This document shows positions 24,702 to 33,456 of a DNA stretch of 64,000 nt, piece by piece. Source of the stretch: Desulfovibrio sp. ZJ369. Its GTDB lineage: Bacteria; Desulfobacterota; Desulfovibrionia; Desulfovibrionales; Desulfovibrionaceae. The first letter of the stretch is position 1. Each line of letters opens with the position of its first letter. The notes under the pieces were generated by a model. The model was not told the origin of the DNA. It did no database searches and saw only the letters and a program-made list of their open reading frames with translations. A program made the translations under genes and the position numbers. Location of the stretch: contig NZ_JAAKEI010000010.1 in assembly GCF_011039085.1 (NCBI RefSeq), forward strand, positions 33,324 to 97,323, read 5' to 3'.

Positions 24702-25696
24702 TCCTCGACGCCGGACAATTGCGCGATCTGGGCATGGCGGTCTTTGTGGCGGCGGGCGTGCCCGAGGCGGCGGCTTCAAGCGTGGTCGACGCGCTGGTGC
24801 TGGCCGAACTCGACGGCCTGCCCTCGCACGGTTTTTCCCGCATCCCCTTCTATACGGATCAGGCCCTCTCCGGCAAGGTCAATGCCGCCGCCGTCCCGGA
24901 GGTTTCCACGCCCGCGCCCGCGTCCGTTCTGGTGGACGCCAGGAACGGCTTTGCGTTCCCGGCCATCGACGCCGGGTTTGCGCGCGCCGTGCCGCTGGCC
25001 AAACGCTATGGCGTGGCCGTGCTCGGCGTGACCCGCTCGCACCACTGCGGCGTGGTCGGCCTCTATGCCGAACGGCTGGCCGGGGAAGGGCTCGTTTCGC
25101 TCATCTTCTCCAATACCCCGGCGGCAATGGCCCCGTGGGGTGGCTCGCGGGCTTCCTTCGGCACCAATCCGCTGGCCTTCGGCTGCCCGCGCGAGGGGCG
25201 GCATCCGCTGGTGATCGACCTGTCCCTGAGCAAGGTGGCCCGGGGCAAGATCATGGCCGCCAAGCAGCGCGGCGAGTCCATCCCCGAGGGCTGGGCGCTG
25301 GACGCGCAGGGCCGCCCGGCCACCGATCCGGCGGTGGCGCTCGGCGGGACCATGATCCCCGTGGGCGACGCCAAGGGCTCGGCGCTGGCCCTCATGGTGG
25401 AAATCCTCGCCGCCGCGCTCCCCGGGGCCAACTACGCCTTTGAGGCGTCGTCCTTCTTCGAGGCCGAAGGCCCCGCGCCCGGCATCGGCCAGTCCTTCAT
25501 CCTTATTGATCCCGCGCCCCTCAATCCCGGCTTTGCGCCGCGCCTTGAGGCCTTGTGCGGCCAGATGCTCGCGCAGGAGGGCGTGCGCCTTCCCGGAGAA
25601 CGGCGTTTCGCCCTTCGCGAGCGGAACAGGCAGGCGGGCGTCGACATCCCGGACGCCCTTTACGTCGACTTGCGCAAGCGGGCGGGGCTTGCGTAA
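24698..25696 (+). CDS. comC: Malate/L-lactate dehydrogenase family, probable (R)-sulfolactate dehydrogenase ComC
   Basis: 332 residues of the LDH2/MDH2 family, which has its own NAD(P)-binding fold. Family landmarks: LAELDGLPSHGFSRIPFYTDQ near residue 35, SHHCGVVGLYAERLA with the catalytic histidine, PWGGSRASFGTNPLAFGCPR, and GTMIPVGDAKGSALALMVEIL. ComC interconverts sulfopyruvate and (R)-sulfolactate. Together with SlcC it would racemise sulfolactate so both enantiomers reach SuyAB. The translational overlap with slcC implies a two-gene transcript. Confidence 0.82.
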   Translation: MILDAGQLRDLGMAVFVAAGVPEAAASSVVDALVLAELDGLPSHGFSRIPFYTDQALSGKVNAAAVPEVSTPAPASVLVDARNGFAFPAIDAGFARAVPLAKRYGVAVLGVTRSHHCGVVGLYAERLAGEGLVSLIFSNTPAAMAPWGGSRASFGTNPLAFGCPREGRHPLVIDLSLSKVARGKIMAAKQRGESIPEGWALDAQGRPATDPAVALGGTMIPVGDAKGSALALMVEILAAALPGANYAFEASSFFEAEGPAPGIGQSFILIDPAPLNPGFAPRLEALCGQMLAQEGVRLPGERRFALRERNRQAGVDIPDALYVDLRKRAGLA

Positions 25697-25728
25697 GCCG
25701 CCCTTCCCCGCAGCGGCGGGGAGGGGCA

Positions 25729-25769
25729 CCCGGCGCGGGGCCCTCCCGCGCCGGGCCTGCCGGGTTTTT
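25729..25769 (+). terminator. Terminator after comC
   Basis: CCCGGCGCGGG / CCCGCGCCGGG form an 11-bp stem; an alternative stem with the following CCTGCCGGG leads straight into TTTTT. It closes the slcC-comC unit. Confidence 0.55.
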
Positions 25770-25776
25770 GTATGAA

Positions 25777-25800
25777 GAAAACCTCCCGCCAGGCGGGAGG
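25777..25800 (-). terminator. Minus-strand terminator-like hairpin
   Basis: CCTCCCGCC / GGCGGGAGG is followed on the minus strand by TTTTCTTC. It would stop transcripts entering from the IS remnants to the right. Confidence 0.45.
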
Positions 25801-25837
25801 CTCAAAAAAGCTTACAGCTATACATATGTTATAAAAA

Positions 25838-25904
25838 CTCCTTTTGATTTGTCATACTGGAGACGCGGTCTGGCAACTGCATTCCGACGACAAATCAAAA
25901 GGAG
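25838..25904 (+). mobile_element. IS200-type 5' regulatory hairpin
   Basis: Perfect 16-bp arms CTCCTTTTGATTTGTC (25838-25853) and GACAAATCAAAAGGAG (25889-25904). The right arm contains the ribosome binding site of the transposase fragment that follows at 25911. In IS200 this structure hides the transposase start site. It is intact even though the gene is broken. Confidence 0.75.
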
Positions 25905-25910
25905 GTCACA

Positions 25911-26000
25911 ATGAGTGACACAAAGAGTTTAGCCCATACGAAATGGAATTGTAAATATCATGTCGTTTTGGAGACATTCACCTTTTCGATGATTTCCTAA
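25911..26000 (+). pseudogene. tnpA: Truncated IS200/IS605 transposase TnpA (N-terminal fragment)
   Basis: The frame starts MSDTKSLAHTKWNCKYHVV, which is the conserved beginning of IS200 TnpA proteins. After about 19 residues the similarity stops, the sequence continues LETFTFSMIS and then hits a stop at 25998-26000. The HUH and catalytic tyrosine motifs are missing, so no active enzyme can be made. The break point coincides with the start of AT-rich sequence leading to the IS1-like remnant. Confidence 0.8.
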
Positions 26001-26075
26001 AAAATTCGTTTTGAATTTCAGATGGTTGCAATATTATTTTCATTGAAGGCGGGAATGTCTCTCGTTTTGAGGTAT

Positions 26076-26787
26076 TCACTTTAGGAGTGATAAAAGCTCA
26101 TCAATACTTCCAGTGACCCTGACCCTGGCAAACAAAGCCAAACTCATGTTCACCATTTCCTGAGAGCGACTGACAACACAAGTACGACGATGGAATTGCG
26201 CCAGCCAATGCCTTTGCAAAAAAGTATTCTGCTCCATCTGGCAGGTATTGGCTTTTCCCTGGCGCAGCGATCGGAAACCTATCACTTCGGCAGAGCATAC
26301 ATATCTATTCGTAACAATACGTTTTTCTTTCAGAATACTGATTTTTTACTGAGTTTCAGGAGGGTTTTGGCACTGCGATCACCACATATCCACCCGATGA
26401 AAGCTCTGCTTGTATGGTCAATAACTTTCCATATCCAAATTGCTTGTGTTTTTTAGCAATAAAATGGTGCATTTCATCAATTTCAATTTCTTCAAATTGA
26501 GCTTTTTGAAAGAATTCTTCATGTTCTTTTGCGTACTTATAATAATCATCTTTAACCCATCGCAGTATTGTTTGAGTGCTCACACCAATAATTTTACCAG
26601 TCATGCGCATAGAAATACCAGACAGATAAAACAATAATGCTAATATCTTATCTCGTTCCGGTCTTCCCCTTGGGGTCATTTTTGTGAACTGATAACAACA
26701 TTCCTTACATTTATAGCGTTGTTTGCCATGAAGAAAACCATCTTTGACACATGCGCTTGATCCACACTTTATACATGTTGGCTCCAT
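26076..26787 (-). pseudogene. IS1-family transposase, internally deleted
   Basis: The N-terminal part (26356-26787, 143 codons) starts MEPTCIKCGSSACVKDGFLHG with a C-x2-C..C-x2-C zinc finger, then KILALLFYLSGISMRMTGKIIGVS and the first catalytic aspartate in IEIDEMHHF. It runs into a stop after KLLTIQAELSSGGYVVIAVPKPS. A second frame (26076-26285) encodes the C-terminal end, with HWLAQFHRRTCVVSRSQEMVNMSLALFAR. The middle of the usual 230-residue protein is missing. Possible terminal repeats GAGTGATAAA (26085) and, inverted, GAGTGACAAA (26838-26829) fit a 750-base element, but the C-terminal frame runs slightly past the left one. The gap 26839-26991 holds nothing recognisable. Confidence 0.75.
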
Positions 26788-26991
26788 ATTGTCTCCTTGC
26801 CATGCAAGGATAACACTTTTTTTTATCGTTTGTCACTCTGAAAGTCATAACATCACGGCAAGCGATTTCTTGCTTGAGAAGAAGAAATCAGGTAAGCAAA
26901 ATTTTTTTTGACAGGGGTAAATATATGTACATCACAAGTTCGTAGTCTCTCCTGCGCCCGGCGCCGTCAGTATTTTCAAAGTGAACTTGCG

Positions 26992-28224
26992 CTACACATT
27001 CAGATTCAGTCCGGACAGCATGGACAGGTTGCCGTTAGAATACATGCCGAAATAGGAACTGGCATCGTTGGAGCCGGCCCACCACGCGGCCATGGATTCG
27101 ATCTGGATGCGTTTGCGCATCTCGTTGGGAGCAATCTGCATGGCCTTGCGGGCATCCTCGATGCCGGACAGGACATCGATCTGCAGGAATTTTTTGACCA
27201 GAGCGGGATTTTCATCAAAGAATTGCTGGATCTTGTCGCGATCCGCGCTGTCGCTGATGATTGACACGCTGCCGTCAGGATTTATTTGAAGAGAAAAATC
27301 GGTGTTCGGGTCAATGCCCAGGCTATCCATGCCGGTTTGGATTTTTTTGCCCAGGTCGTTTTCCTTGTCCAGCACGTTCTGGATGTCCTTGAGATCCGAG
27401 TTGTTGACCGTAATCCGCACCGTGCCTTCGGCCCCCAGCTTCAGGCTGACAGCCGAGGCATCCACATCCCGCTTTTCCAGCTGCTCTTTGACCGCGTCGG
27501 CCAGATCGGGATTTTCCGACAGCCATTGATTGATCGCCTCCGCCTTTTCATGCTCGCCGCTGACCACGAGATTGCCCCCGGCATCGAACGCAAAAGCAAT
27601 GCCCGCGCTCAGATCCACGCCCATAGTGTTCAGGGCCTTGCGCACATCCTCGCTCAGCTCCGCGTCGCCATCCAAAACTTTTTGCATAGTGTCATTGGTC
27701 GCATTGACCACGCTCAATTTGCCGGATGCGCCGATGCGCATTTCAATCCTGGCGTTGGCGTCGATGCCTGCGTCTGCAAGATTTTTACGAAGATCCTTGC
27801 CCAGGGAAGGGTTGGCGTCCAGCCAGGCCTGCACGGTTTTTTTATCCGAGGCGTTGTCGCTGTTGGCCGTGATCGAGCCATCTTTGTTGAGAGTGAAGGT
27901 CAGGGCGCCCGGATCCTTGACGCCTGTCCGGGCAAGCCCGTCTTTCACGCCTTGTGTGAATTCGTTTTTGAGCTGTTCCCTGTACTTGCTGATCTGGCTG
28001 AACGTCACCCGGCTGTCGCTGGAAAGCCCCATGGCGTCCATGGCGTACCTGGTCAGCTCCACCATGCTGGAAAGCTGGCTGCTCATGGAGGCATTCTTGC
28101 CGAACAGACTGCTCAGGCCGCTTGCCGAAGAGCTTTTGGCAGAACCGGCGGAAGTATTTTTCAGCTGCTGGTTCTGCCACTGAAAGATCATATTATTATA
28201 ATTGCTTATGCCTGATACGCTCAT
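26992..28224 (-). CDS. Unknown protein with five degenerate tandem repeats
   Basis: 410 residues; I do not recognise a named family. The N terminus (1-105) is polar and Ser-rich, with no signal peptide. From about residue 107 to 348 there are five repeats of about 50 residues. Each has a short beta-like stretch such as FTLNKDGSITANSDN or FSLQINPDGSVSIISDS, then a helix-like part such as VQAWLDANPSLGKDLRKNLADAGID or IQQFFDENPALVKKF. Units start near 107, 156, 206, 256 and 306. The C terminus has IESMAAWWAGSNDASSYFG and a Leu/Asn-rich end. It stands alone, divergent from phoH and next to IS remnants. A secreted or surface role is possible but unproven. Confidence 0.75.
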   Translation of the reverse strand: MSVSGISNYNNMIFQWQNQQLKNTSAGSAKSSSASGLSSLFGKNASMSSQLSSMVELTRYAMDAMGLSSDSRVTFSQISKYREQLKNEFTQGVKDGLARTGVKDPGALTFTLNKDGSITANSDNASDKKTVQAWLDANPSLGKDLRKNLADAGIDANARIEMRIGASGKLSVVNATNDTMQKVLDGDAELSEDVRKALNTMGVDLSAGIAFAFDAGGNLVVSGEHEKAEAINQWLSENPDLADAVKEQLEKRDVDASAVSLKLGAEGTVRITVNNSDLKDIQNVLDKENDLGKKIQTGMDSLGIDPNTDFSLQINPDGSVSIISDSADRDKIQQFFDENPALVKKFLQIDVLSGIEDARKAMQIAPNEMRKRIQIESMAAWWAGSNDASSYFGMYSNGNLSMLSGLNLNV

Positions 28225-28382
28225 ATTTCCCCCGGCAGATTTTACCGTTGCAGGGCACAGGGACCTTTTTCACGGCAAAATGCAAAGATCAGACCAGGCC
28301 TGTCCGACGCTTTCCGCGCACGCGCTGCGCAACGGGCTTTGAAAAGATGGACAGAAGACTCTAAATAAGCTAGTCATGACAC

Positions 28383-29381
28383 ATGGCAGTACATTCTTCC
28401 ATGCTGGAGACAGTGGAGTTTGACGACCCGGCCCTTGCCAACCAGCTTTTCGGCCCTCACAATGCGCATCTTGATTTGTTGGCCGCGGCCAGCGGCGCGC
28501 GGATCAGCACCCGCGGCACAAGCCTCTTTGTTGAAAGCCCGGATCAGGACGCGCGGCAGGCTCTGTGCAGTGCCTTCCTGCAGTTGTATGAATTGCTGCG
28601 CGGCGGCCTCGCCCTGAGCCAGCAGGATATTGCCCGCGCCTATGCCATGCTCAGGGCCGACCCGGGGCTGAATCTCGCGCAGATCTACCGGGACGCGGTT
28701 TTTGTGAACACGCCGCGCAAAACCGTGGCTGCGCGCAATGTGGCCCAGAAGACATATCTGGATCTTCTGCGGCGCAATGAGCTGGTCTTTGCCGTGGGCC
28801 CGGCGGGCACGGGCAAAACCTATTTGGCTGTGGCAATGGCGCTGTCCATGTTGCAGCAGCACCGGGTCAAGCGCATTGTGCTTACCCGGCCCGCGGTTGA
28901 GGCGGGGGAGCGGCTGGGCTTTCTGCCCGGCGATCTGGCCGAAAAGGTCAATCCGTATCTGCGGCCGCTTTACGACGCCCTGCATGATATGATGCCCCAG
29001 CCCAAGGTGGCTTCCATGCTGGAAGTGGGTTCCATTGAAGTGGCTCCTCTGGCCTTCATGCGCGGCCGCACGCTCAATGACGCCTTTATTATTCTGGACG
29101 AAGCGCAGAATACCACCCAGGAACAGATGAAAATGTTCCTGACCCGCATGGGCTTCGGCTCGCGCATGGCCGTGACCGGCGATACGACCCAGATTGACCT
29201 GCCGGTGCAGCCCGGCTGCGTGCGCCCCCGTTCCGGTTTGATCCATGCCCTCAGTATCCTGCATAACGTACCCGGCATTGCCGTGCATCATTTCAGCAAG
29301 GCCGACGTCGTGCGTCACCCCCTTGTAGGAGCCATTGTAAGCGCATATGACCATGCAGAAAAAAACAGCGCGACCGTCTAG
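28383..29381 (+). CDS. phoH: PhoH-family ATPase (YbeZ)
   Basis: 332 residues. An N-terminal KH-like region (LFGPHNAHLDLLAAASGARISTRGTSLFVES) precedes the ATPase domain with Walker A GPAGTGKTYLA, RIVLTRPAVEAGERLGFLPGDL, and Walker B FIILDEAQNTT. The motif GFGSRMAVTGDTTQIDLP is diagnostic. PhoH/YbeZ works with YbeY and RNA-processing enzymes in ribosome RNA metabolism; ybeY is two genes downstream. Its 3' end overlaps the next gene by 35 bases, so the cluster is translationally coupled. Confidence 0.93.
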   Translation: MAVHSSMLETVEFDDPALANQLFGPHNAHLDLLAAASGARISTRGTSLFVESPDQDARQALCSAFLQLYELLRGGLALSQQDIARAYAMLRADPGLNLAQIYRDAVFVNTPRKTVAARNVAQKTYLDLLRRNELVFAVGPAGTGKTYLAVAMALSMLQQHRVKRIVLTRPAVEAGERLGFLPGDLAEKVNPYLRPLYDALHDMMPQPKVASMLEVGSIEVAPLAFMRGRTLNDAFIILDEAQNTTQEQMKMFLTRMGFGSRMAVTGDTTQIDLPVQPGCVRPRSGLIHALSILHNVPGIAVHHFSKADVVRHPLVGAIVSAYDHAEKNSATV

Positions 29382-31797
29382 CGTCCTGGCGCTTGCACGG
29401 ACGCTGAAAATCCGGCACCACTGCGGCTGGGGTCTTGGTGCGCTGATCGGTACCCTGTTGCTGCTCTCTCTGCTGGCCGGGGCCAACTTCGAGGCTGTGC
29501 AGCGTTTTTATGTGGCCGGCCAGGTGGCGGAAAACGACGTCATTGCGGATCGGGACATCCTGGTGGAAGACACGCAGGCCACCAAGGCCCGCCGCAAGCA
29601 GGTGCTCTTGCTGCAGCCGCCGGTCTACGATCTGAGTCTGGAGCCCTATACGCTGTTTCAGGGCAGGATTTTGGAAACCCTGCGCAGCCTTAACAGCGGG
29701 GATCACAAACCGGGGCCTGACGGGCCGCTGCAGCGCCTGATCGAGGAGCTGACGCCCGCCGTGGCCGACGAAGTCCTGCCGGAACTGGCCCTGCGGGAAG
29801 TTCAGACCTATTTGCTGAAAAAATTGCTGCCCCAGATCCGGGAGCGCATGGCCGAAGGGCTGGTGGGGGACATCCGCTCGGCCCGGGTTGGCCGTTCCGG
29901 AGCGATCATCCGCAACCTGGACAATAATACGGAAATTTTGCGCCCGGACATCAACGCCCTGCCGGATGTGCAATCCTTTCTGGCTGAAATTTCCTCGCAG
30001 ATCCGTCAGGCTCCGAGCCTGAACCCGCAATCGCGGCGAGCGATCAATATTCTGCTCTCCGCCACCATGCCTGCTTCCCTGACCCTGAATCGCGAAGCCA
30101 CCCAAAAGCGCGGGGCCGCCGTTGTCGCCACGGTGGAGCCGGTGTATTACCAGATCCAAAAAGGCGAGCTGGTGGTGCGCAAAGGCGAGCGGGTGAGCCG
30201 CGAGCAGCAGATTAAATTGCAGACATTATATAAATCCGCGGCCGATCCCATGCGCTGGACCACGGCAGGGGGGGCTTTTCTCTGTTCCCTGCTGCTTTCC
30301 ATCGGTTTTTTCGTGGCGCCCAGCGGCAAGCCGGGCACGCCGCTGCGATGCAAAGACATGCTGCTCATTTCCCTGGTGCTGCTGCTGTTCTGCGCGGGAG
30401 CCAAGGGCGTGGATCTGCTGGGGCTGCGCATGGACAGCATAAGCCTGCTCAACGCTTTTGCCGTGGGTTTTCCCGTGGCCGGGGCCGTGGGCCTGGTGGC
30501 CATGGTTTTTGCGGCCAGGCGCTATTGCACCATGGGCCTTTTGCTCTCGTTCTTTTGCATGCTCATGTTTCGGGCCGACTTTCCCTTTTTCATTTATCAT
30601 TTTCTGGCCGGCATGCTGGCCACATGGCTGGTGACCAACGCGCAAAGCCGCCAGGATGTCGTCTGGAGCGTCATTCCCCTGGCCGTGGGCCAGGCCTTGC
30701 TCTGGTGCGCCACGGCGCTTCTGGCGCAGACGGAAGCCGGGGAACTGCCCGCGCAGCTCGCCGCCGTGGCGGTCAACAGTCTGCTTTCTCTGATTTTGCT
30801 CTTTGCCGTGAGCCCGGTGCTGGAACTGGCCTTCGGCTACAGCACGCGCTTCCGCCTTATGGAGCTGATGAGTCTTGAGCAGCCCCTGATGCAGGCGCTG
30901 ATGGTGACCATCCCCGGCACCTATCACCATTCCCTGGTAGTGGCCAACATGGTGGAAGCCGGGGCCAAGGCCATCGGCGCCAACAGCCTGCTTTGCAAGG
31001 TGGCGGCCTTGTATCATGACGTGGGCAAGCTTTCGTATCCGGAATACTTCATTGAAAATCAGTTCGGCGGCCCCAACAAGCATGACAAACTGGCGCCGTC
31101 CATGAGTTCGCTGATCCTGCTTTCGCATGTCAAAAAGGGCACGGAACTGGCGGAACGCTACAAGCTGGGGCAGGAGATCACGGACATTATCCGGCAGCAT
31201 CACGGCACGCGCCTGATCCGCTACTTTTACCAGAAGGCTCTTACGCTGGGCGAAAAACCGCGGGAATCCGATTACAGCTATCCCGGCCCGCGGCCGCAGA
31301 CCAAGGAGGCGGCCATTTTGATGCTGGCCGATTCCGTGGAGGCCTCCAGCCGTACGCTGGCCGATCCGACGCCCGCGCGGATCAAGAATCATATTGATGC
31401 GATCATCAAGGGCATTTTCTCGGAAGGGCAGTTGGACGAATCCGAGCTGACCTTCAAGGATTTGCACTTCCTGAGCGAAAACTTCCAGCGGATTCTGACC
31501 GGCATTTTTCACCAGCGCATTGCCTATCCCGAAGCCAAAATCAAGGATGCGGCCCAGTCCGGCAAAGGCAGGCCTGAGGGCAGGGGCGCTGAAGGCAAGG
31601 CGCAGGCGGGCGGCAAGCCGGGCGCTCCCCGTGCTGCCTCCGGGGCAGGCCAGACGCCGCACAGCTCTTTGCCAGAGGCGAAAAATCCGTCGCCCCCTGC
31701 GCCCCCTGTTCCGGCCGCAAAAGAAACCGAGCCCGCTCAAAGCGCCGCACCCTCGGAGACGGATCAGGCCTGCAATGCCGGGGGCCGCGGGCAGTGA
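29347..31797 (+). CDS. 7TM-HD phosphohydrolase (PgpH-like, probable c-di-AMP phosphodiesterase)
   Basis: 816 residues. After a first membrane helix near residue 25-45 there is a large external domain (7TMR-HDED type, about 50-290), then a seven-helix membrane block (about 295-500). The cytoplasmic HD domain follows: GTYHHSLVVANMVEAGAKAIG, the HD pair H557-D558 in ALYHDVGKLSYPEYF, and QHHGTRLIRYFYQKA. The last 90 residues are Ala/Pro/Gly-rich and low complexity. Listeria PgpH with this layout hydrolyses cyclic di-AMP. Placement between phoH and ybeY is a common conserved arrangement. The start could also be the ATG two codons later. Confidence 0.88.
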   Translation: MTMQKKTARPSSVLALARTLKIRHHCGWGLGALIGTLLLLSLLAGANFEAVQRFYVAGQVAENDVIADRDILVEDTQATKARRKQVLLLQPPVYDLSLEPYTLFQGRILETLRSLNSGDHKPGPDGPLQRLIEELTPAVADEVLPELALREVQTYLLKKLLPQIRERMAEGLVGDIRSARVGRSGAIIRNLDNNTEILRPDINALPDVQSFLAEISSQIRQAPSLNPQSRRAINILLSATMPASLTLNREATQKRGAAVVATVEPVYYQIQKGELVVRKGERVSREQQIKLQTLYKSAADPMRWTTAGGAFLCSLLLSIGFFVAPSGKPGTPLRCKDMLLISLVLLLFCAGAKGVDLLGLRMDSISLLNAFAVGFPVAGAVGLVAMVFAARRYCTMGLLLSFFCMLMFRADFPFFIYHFLAGMLATWLVTNAQSRQDVVWSVIPLAVGQALLWCATALLAQTEAGELPAQLAAVAVNSLLSLILLFAVSPVLELAFGYSTRFRLMELMSLEQPLMQALMVTIPGTYHHSLVVANMVEAGAKAIGANSLLCKVAALYHDVGKLSYPEYFIENQFGGPNKHDKLAPSMSSLILLSHVKKGTELAERYKLGQEITDIIRQHHGTRLIRYFYQKALTLGEKPRESDYSYPGPRPQTKEAAILMLADSVEASSRTLADPTPARIKNHIDAIIKGIFSEGQLDESELTFKDLHFLSENFQRILTGIFHQRIAYPEAKIKDAAQSGKGRPEGRGAEGKAQAGGKPGAPRAASGAGQTPHSSLPEAKNPSPPAPPVPAAKETEPAQSAAPSETDQACNAGGRGQ

Positions 31798-32291
31798 GCT
31801 TTGCGGAAAAACTTGCCCAGGTTGCGCCCACGGGCGGCAGGGTGCGGATATTCAGCCATTACGCCGCCGTGGCCTGGCTGCTGCCCATGAGTCGCGCCGC
31901 CATTGCCCTGGCCTTGCAGGCCATGTTGCGCGCCCTGCCGGAGGGCAAGGCCTGCGCCACAGCGGGCGTGGATCTGCACCTGGTGGACGACGCGGTCATG
32001 AGTGCCGCCAATCGCCGCTTTATGGACTGTACCGGTCCGACCAATGTGCTCTCTTTTCCCGGCGGCGGCGATCTGCCGGGCATATTGCTTTTTTCGCCGG
32101 ATACCCTGGCGCGCGAGTGCCTGCTCTATGGTCAGGAGCCGGGGCTGCATACCCTGCGGCTTCTGGCGCACGGCATGGGGCATTTGGCCGGGCTGGATCA
32201 TGGTCCGGACATGGATCGCCAGTGCCGGGCCTGCCTGGCAGCCGCGCAAAAAATTGTGGCGGCGCATGATGCCGGGTTTTCCGGGGCGTGA
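31794..32291 (+). CDS. ybeY: Endoribonuclease YbeY
   Basis: 165 residues; metal-dependent RNase involved in 16S rRNA 3' maturation and ribosome quality control. The zinc motif HGMGHLAGLDH fits H-x3-H-x5-H, and NRRFMDCTGPTNVLSFPGG is the second family motif. It starts with GTG overlapping the TGA of the HD hydrolase gene (GTGA). The N-terminal 35 residues are not conserved, so a later start is conceivable, but none has a better ribosome binding site. Confidence 0.92.
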   Translation: MSFAEKLAQVAPTGGRVRIFSHYAAVAWLLPMSRAAIALALQAMLRALPEGKACATAGVDLHLVDDAVMSAANRRFMDCTGPTNVLSFPGGGDLPGILLFSPDTLARECLLYGQEPGLHTLRLLAHGMGHLAGLDHGPDMDRQCRACLAAAQKIVAAHDAGFSGA

Positions 32292-32343
32292 GGGATCGCA
32301 GGCGGCAGGCAGGAAAAGGAAGATTTTCAGCGCGGCAATCCGG

Positions 32344-33456
32344 CTATGCCCCGGCAGCAGGCAGATTCGCCAGGGCCCGGCATTGCAGCTCGCGCAGCAT
32401 CCGGGCCGAGTGCGCGCCTTTGTTGCGGTCGGCTTCCGGCAGCCTGACGTTCAGGATAGCCTGTAATTGCCGTGCCGCCTCGGCGCTGACGGCGCTCTGG
32501 CTGTCGGCGTCGGCCATTTGCCAGAAAGCTTTGCTCAGGCCGGTCCGGTGCACGCGCCAGAGCACGTCGCGGCGCGTGCCGGGGCGCAAACGGGAAAAGA
32601 TGCCCGCTTTCATATGCTCCGCGGCTGCCAGGGCTCCGGCCTTTGCGAAGAGCGAAGGCATGCGCAGCCGCTCGGCCAGGGCCAGCGCCAGGGGCACGCC
32701 TTGCTGCTCATGCCCGTAGTGATGGGGCAAGAGTTGCGGGTCTGTGGCGATTTTGCCCAGATCGTGGCACAGGGCCATCCAGACCGCCAGTTCATTGCCT
32801 GCCGTCTGATTCATGATGCGCAGGCTGTGCCCCAATACGGAGTTTGTGTGCCAGGGCGCGGGCCCGGCAGGAATATGGCGAGCCGCCTCAAGCTCGGCAA
32901 ACCAGGGCGCGAGCGTCTCGCCCGCGGCGAGCACTTCCAGAAAACGTGCCGGCGCGGGCGCTGCCAGAGCCTTGCGCAATTCCCGGCCGATGCGCTCCGC
33001 CGGAATGTGGAGCAGACTGTCGCGCGGCAGGGCGCGCATCTGGGCATAGGCCTGATCGCTGATCTGCCAGTCCGGCCATTGGGCCGCGAAACGCGCAAGG
33101 CGGAAAATCCGTGCCGGATCGTCGCGAAAAGCCGTGCCGGAAGCCGGGCGAAGCAGGCCGGCGCGCAGATCCGCCAGAGCTTGAGGATGGGCATGCAGTA
33201 TGCCGCGGCCGTCCAGGGCCAGGGCATTGACGGTCAGATCCCTGGCCAGAAGGTCGGCCTCCAGATTCTGACCTCGCAAGGGCATGTATTCCCGGCCGCG
33301 CCAGAGGCAGACCTGCACGCTTTTGCCCACCTGCCTGGCGTCGGGATGCGCCTTCAGAAAATCAACCGTTGTGCCGTCAAAAGCATAATCCAACTCAGCG
33401 GGCGCGCGCCCCAGCAGCAGATCGCGCACGGCCCCGCCAACAAGGTAGAGTTCCAT
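32344..33456 (-). CDS. cca: CCA tRNA nucleotidyltransferase
   Basis: 370 residues from the start MELYLVGGAVRDLLLG, which aligns exactly with E. coli Cca; longer frames upstream run into the divergent birA gene. The enzyme adds CCA to tRNA 3' ends. The class II motif GGAVRD is intact. The metal-binding DxD of E. coli (D21, D23) reads E21-L22-D23 here. LLARDLTVNALAL and the RFAAQWPDWQI region follow, and an HD domain (ALCHDLGKIATDP) is present as in E. coli. The window's only tRNA gene already encodes its CCA end, so for it the enzyme would act in repair. The ATG overlaps the birA ATG on the other strand (CATG). Confidence 0.9.
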   Translation of the reverse strand: MELYLVGGAVRDLLLGRAPAELDYAFDGTTVDFLKAHPDARQVGKSVQVCLWRGREYMPLRGQNLEADLLARDLTVNALALDGRGILHAHPQALADLRAGLLRPASGTAFRDDPARIFRLARFAAQWPDWQISDQAYAQMRALPRDSLLHIPAERIGRELRKALAAPAPARFLEVLAAGETLAPWFAELEAARHIPAGPAPWHTNSVLGHSLRIMNQTAGNELAVWMALCHDLGKIATDPQLLPHHYGHEQQGVPLALALAERLRMPSLFAKAGALAAAEHMKAGIFSRLRPGTRRDVLWRVHRTGLSKAFWQMADADSQSAVSAEAARQLQAILNVRLPEADRNKGAHSARMLRELQCRALANLPAAGA

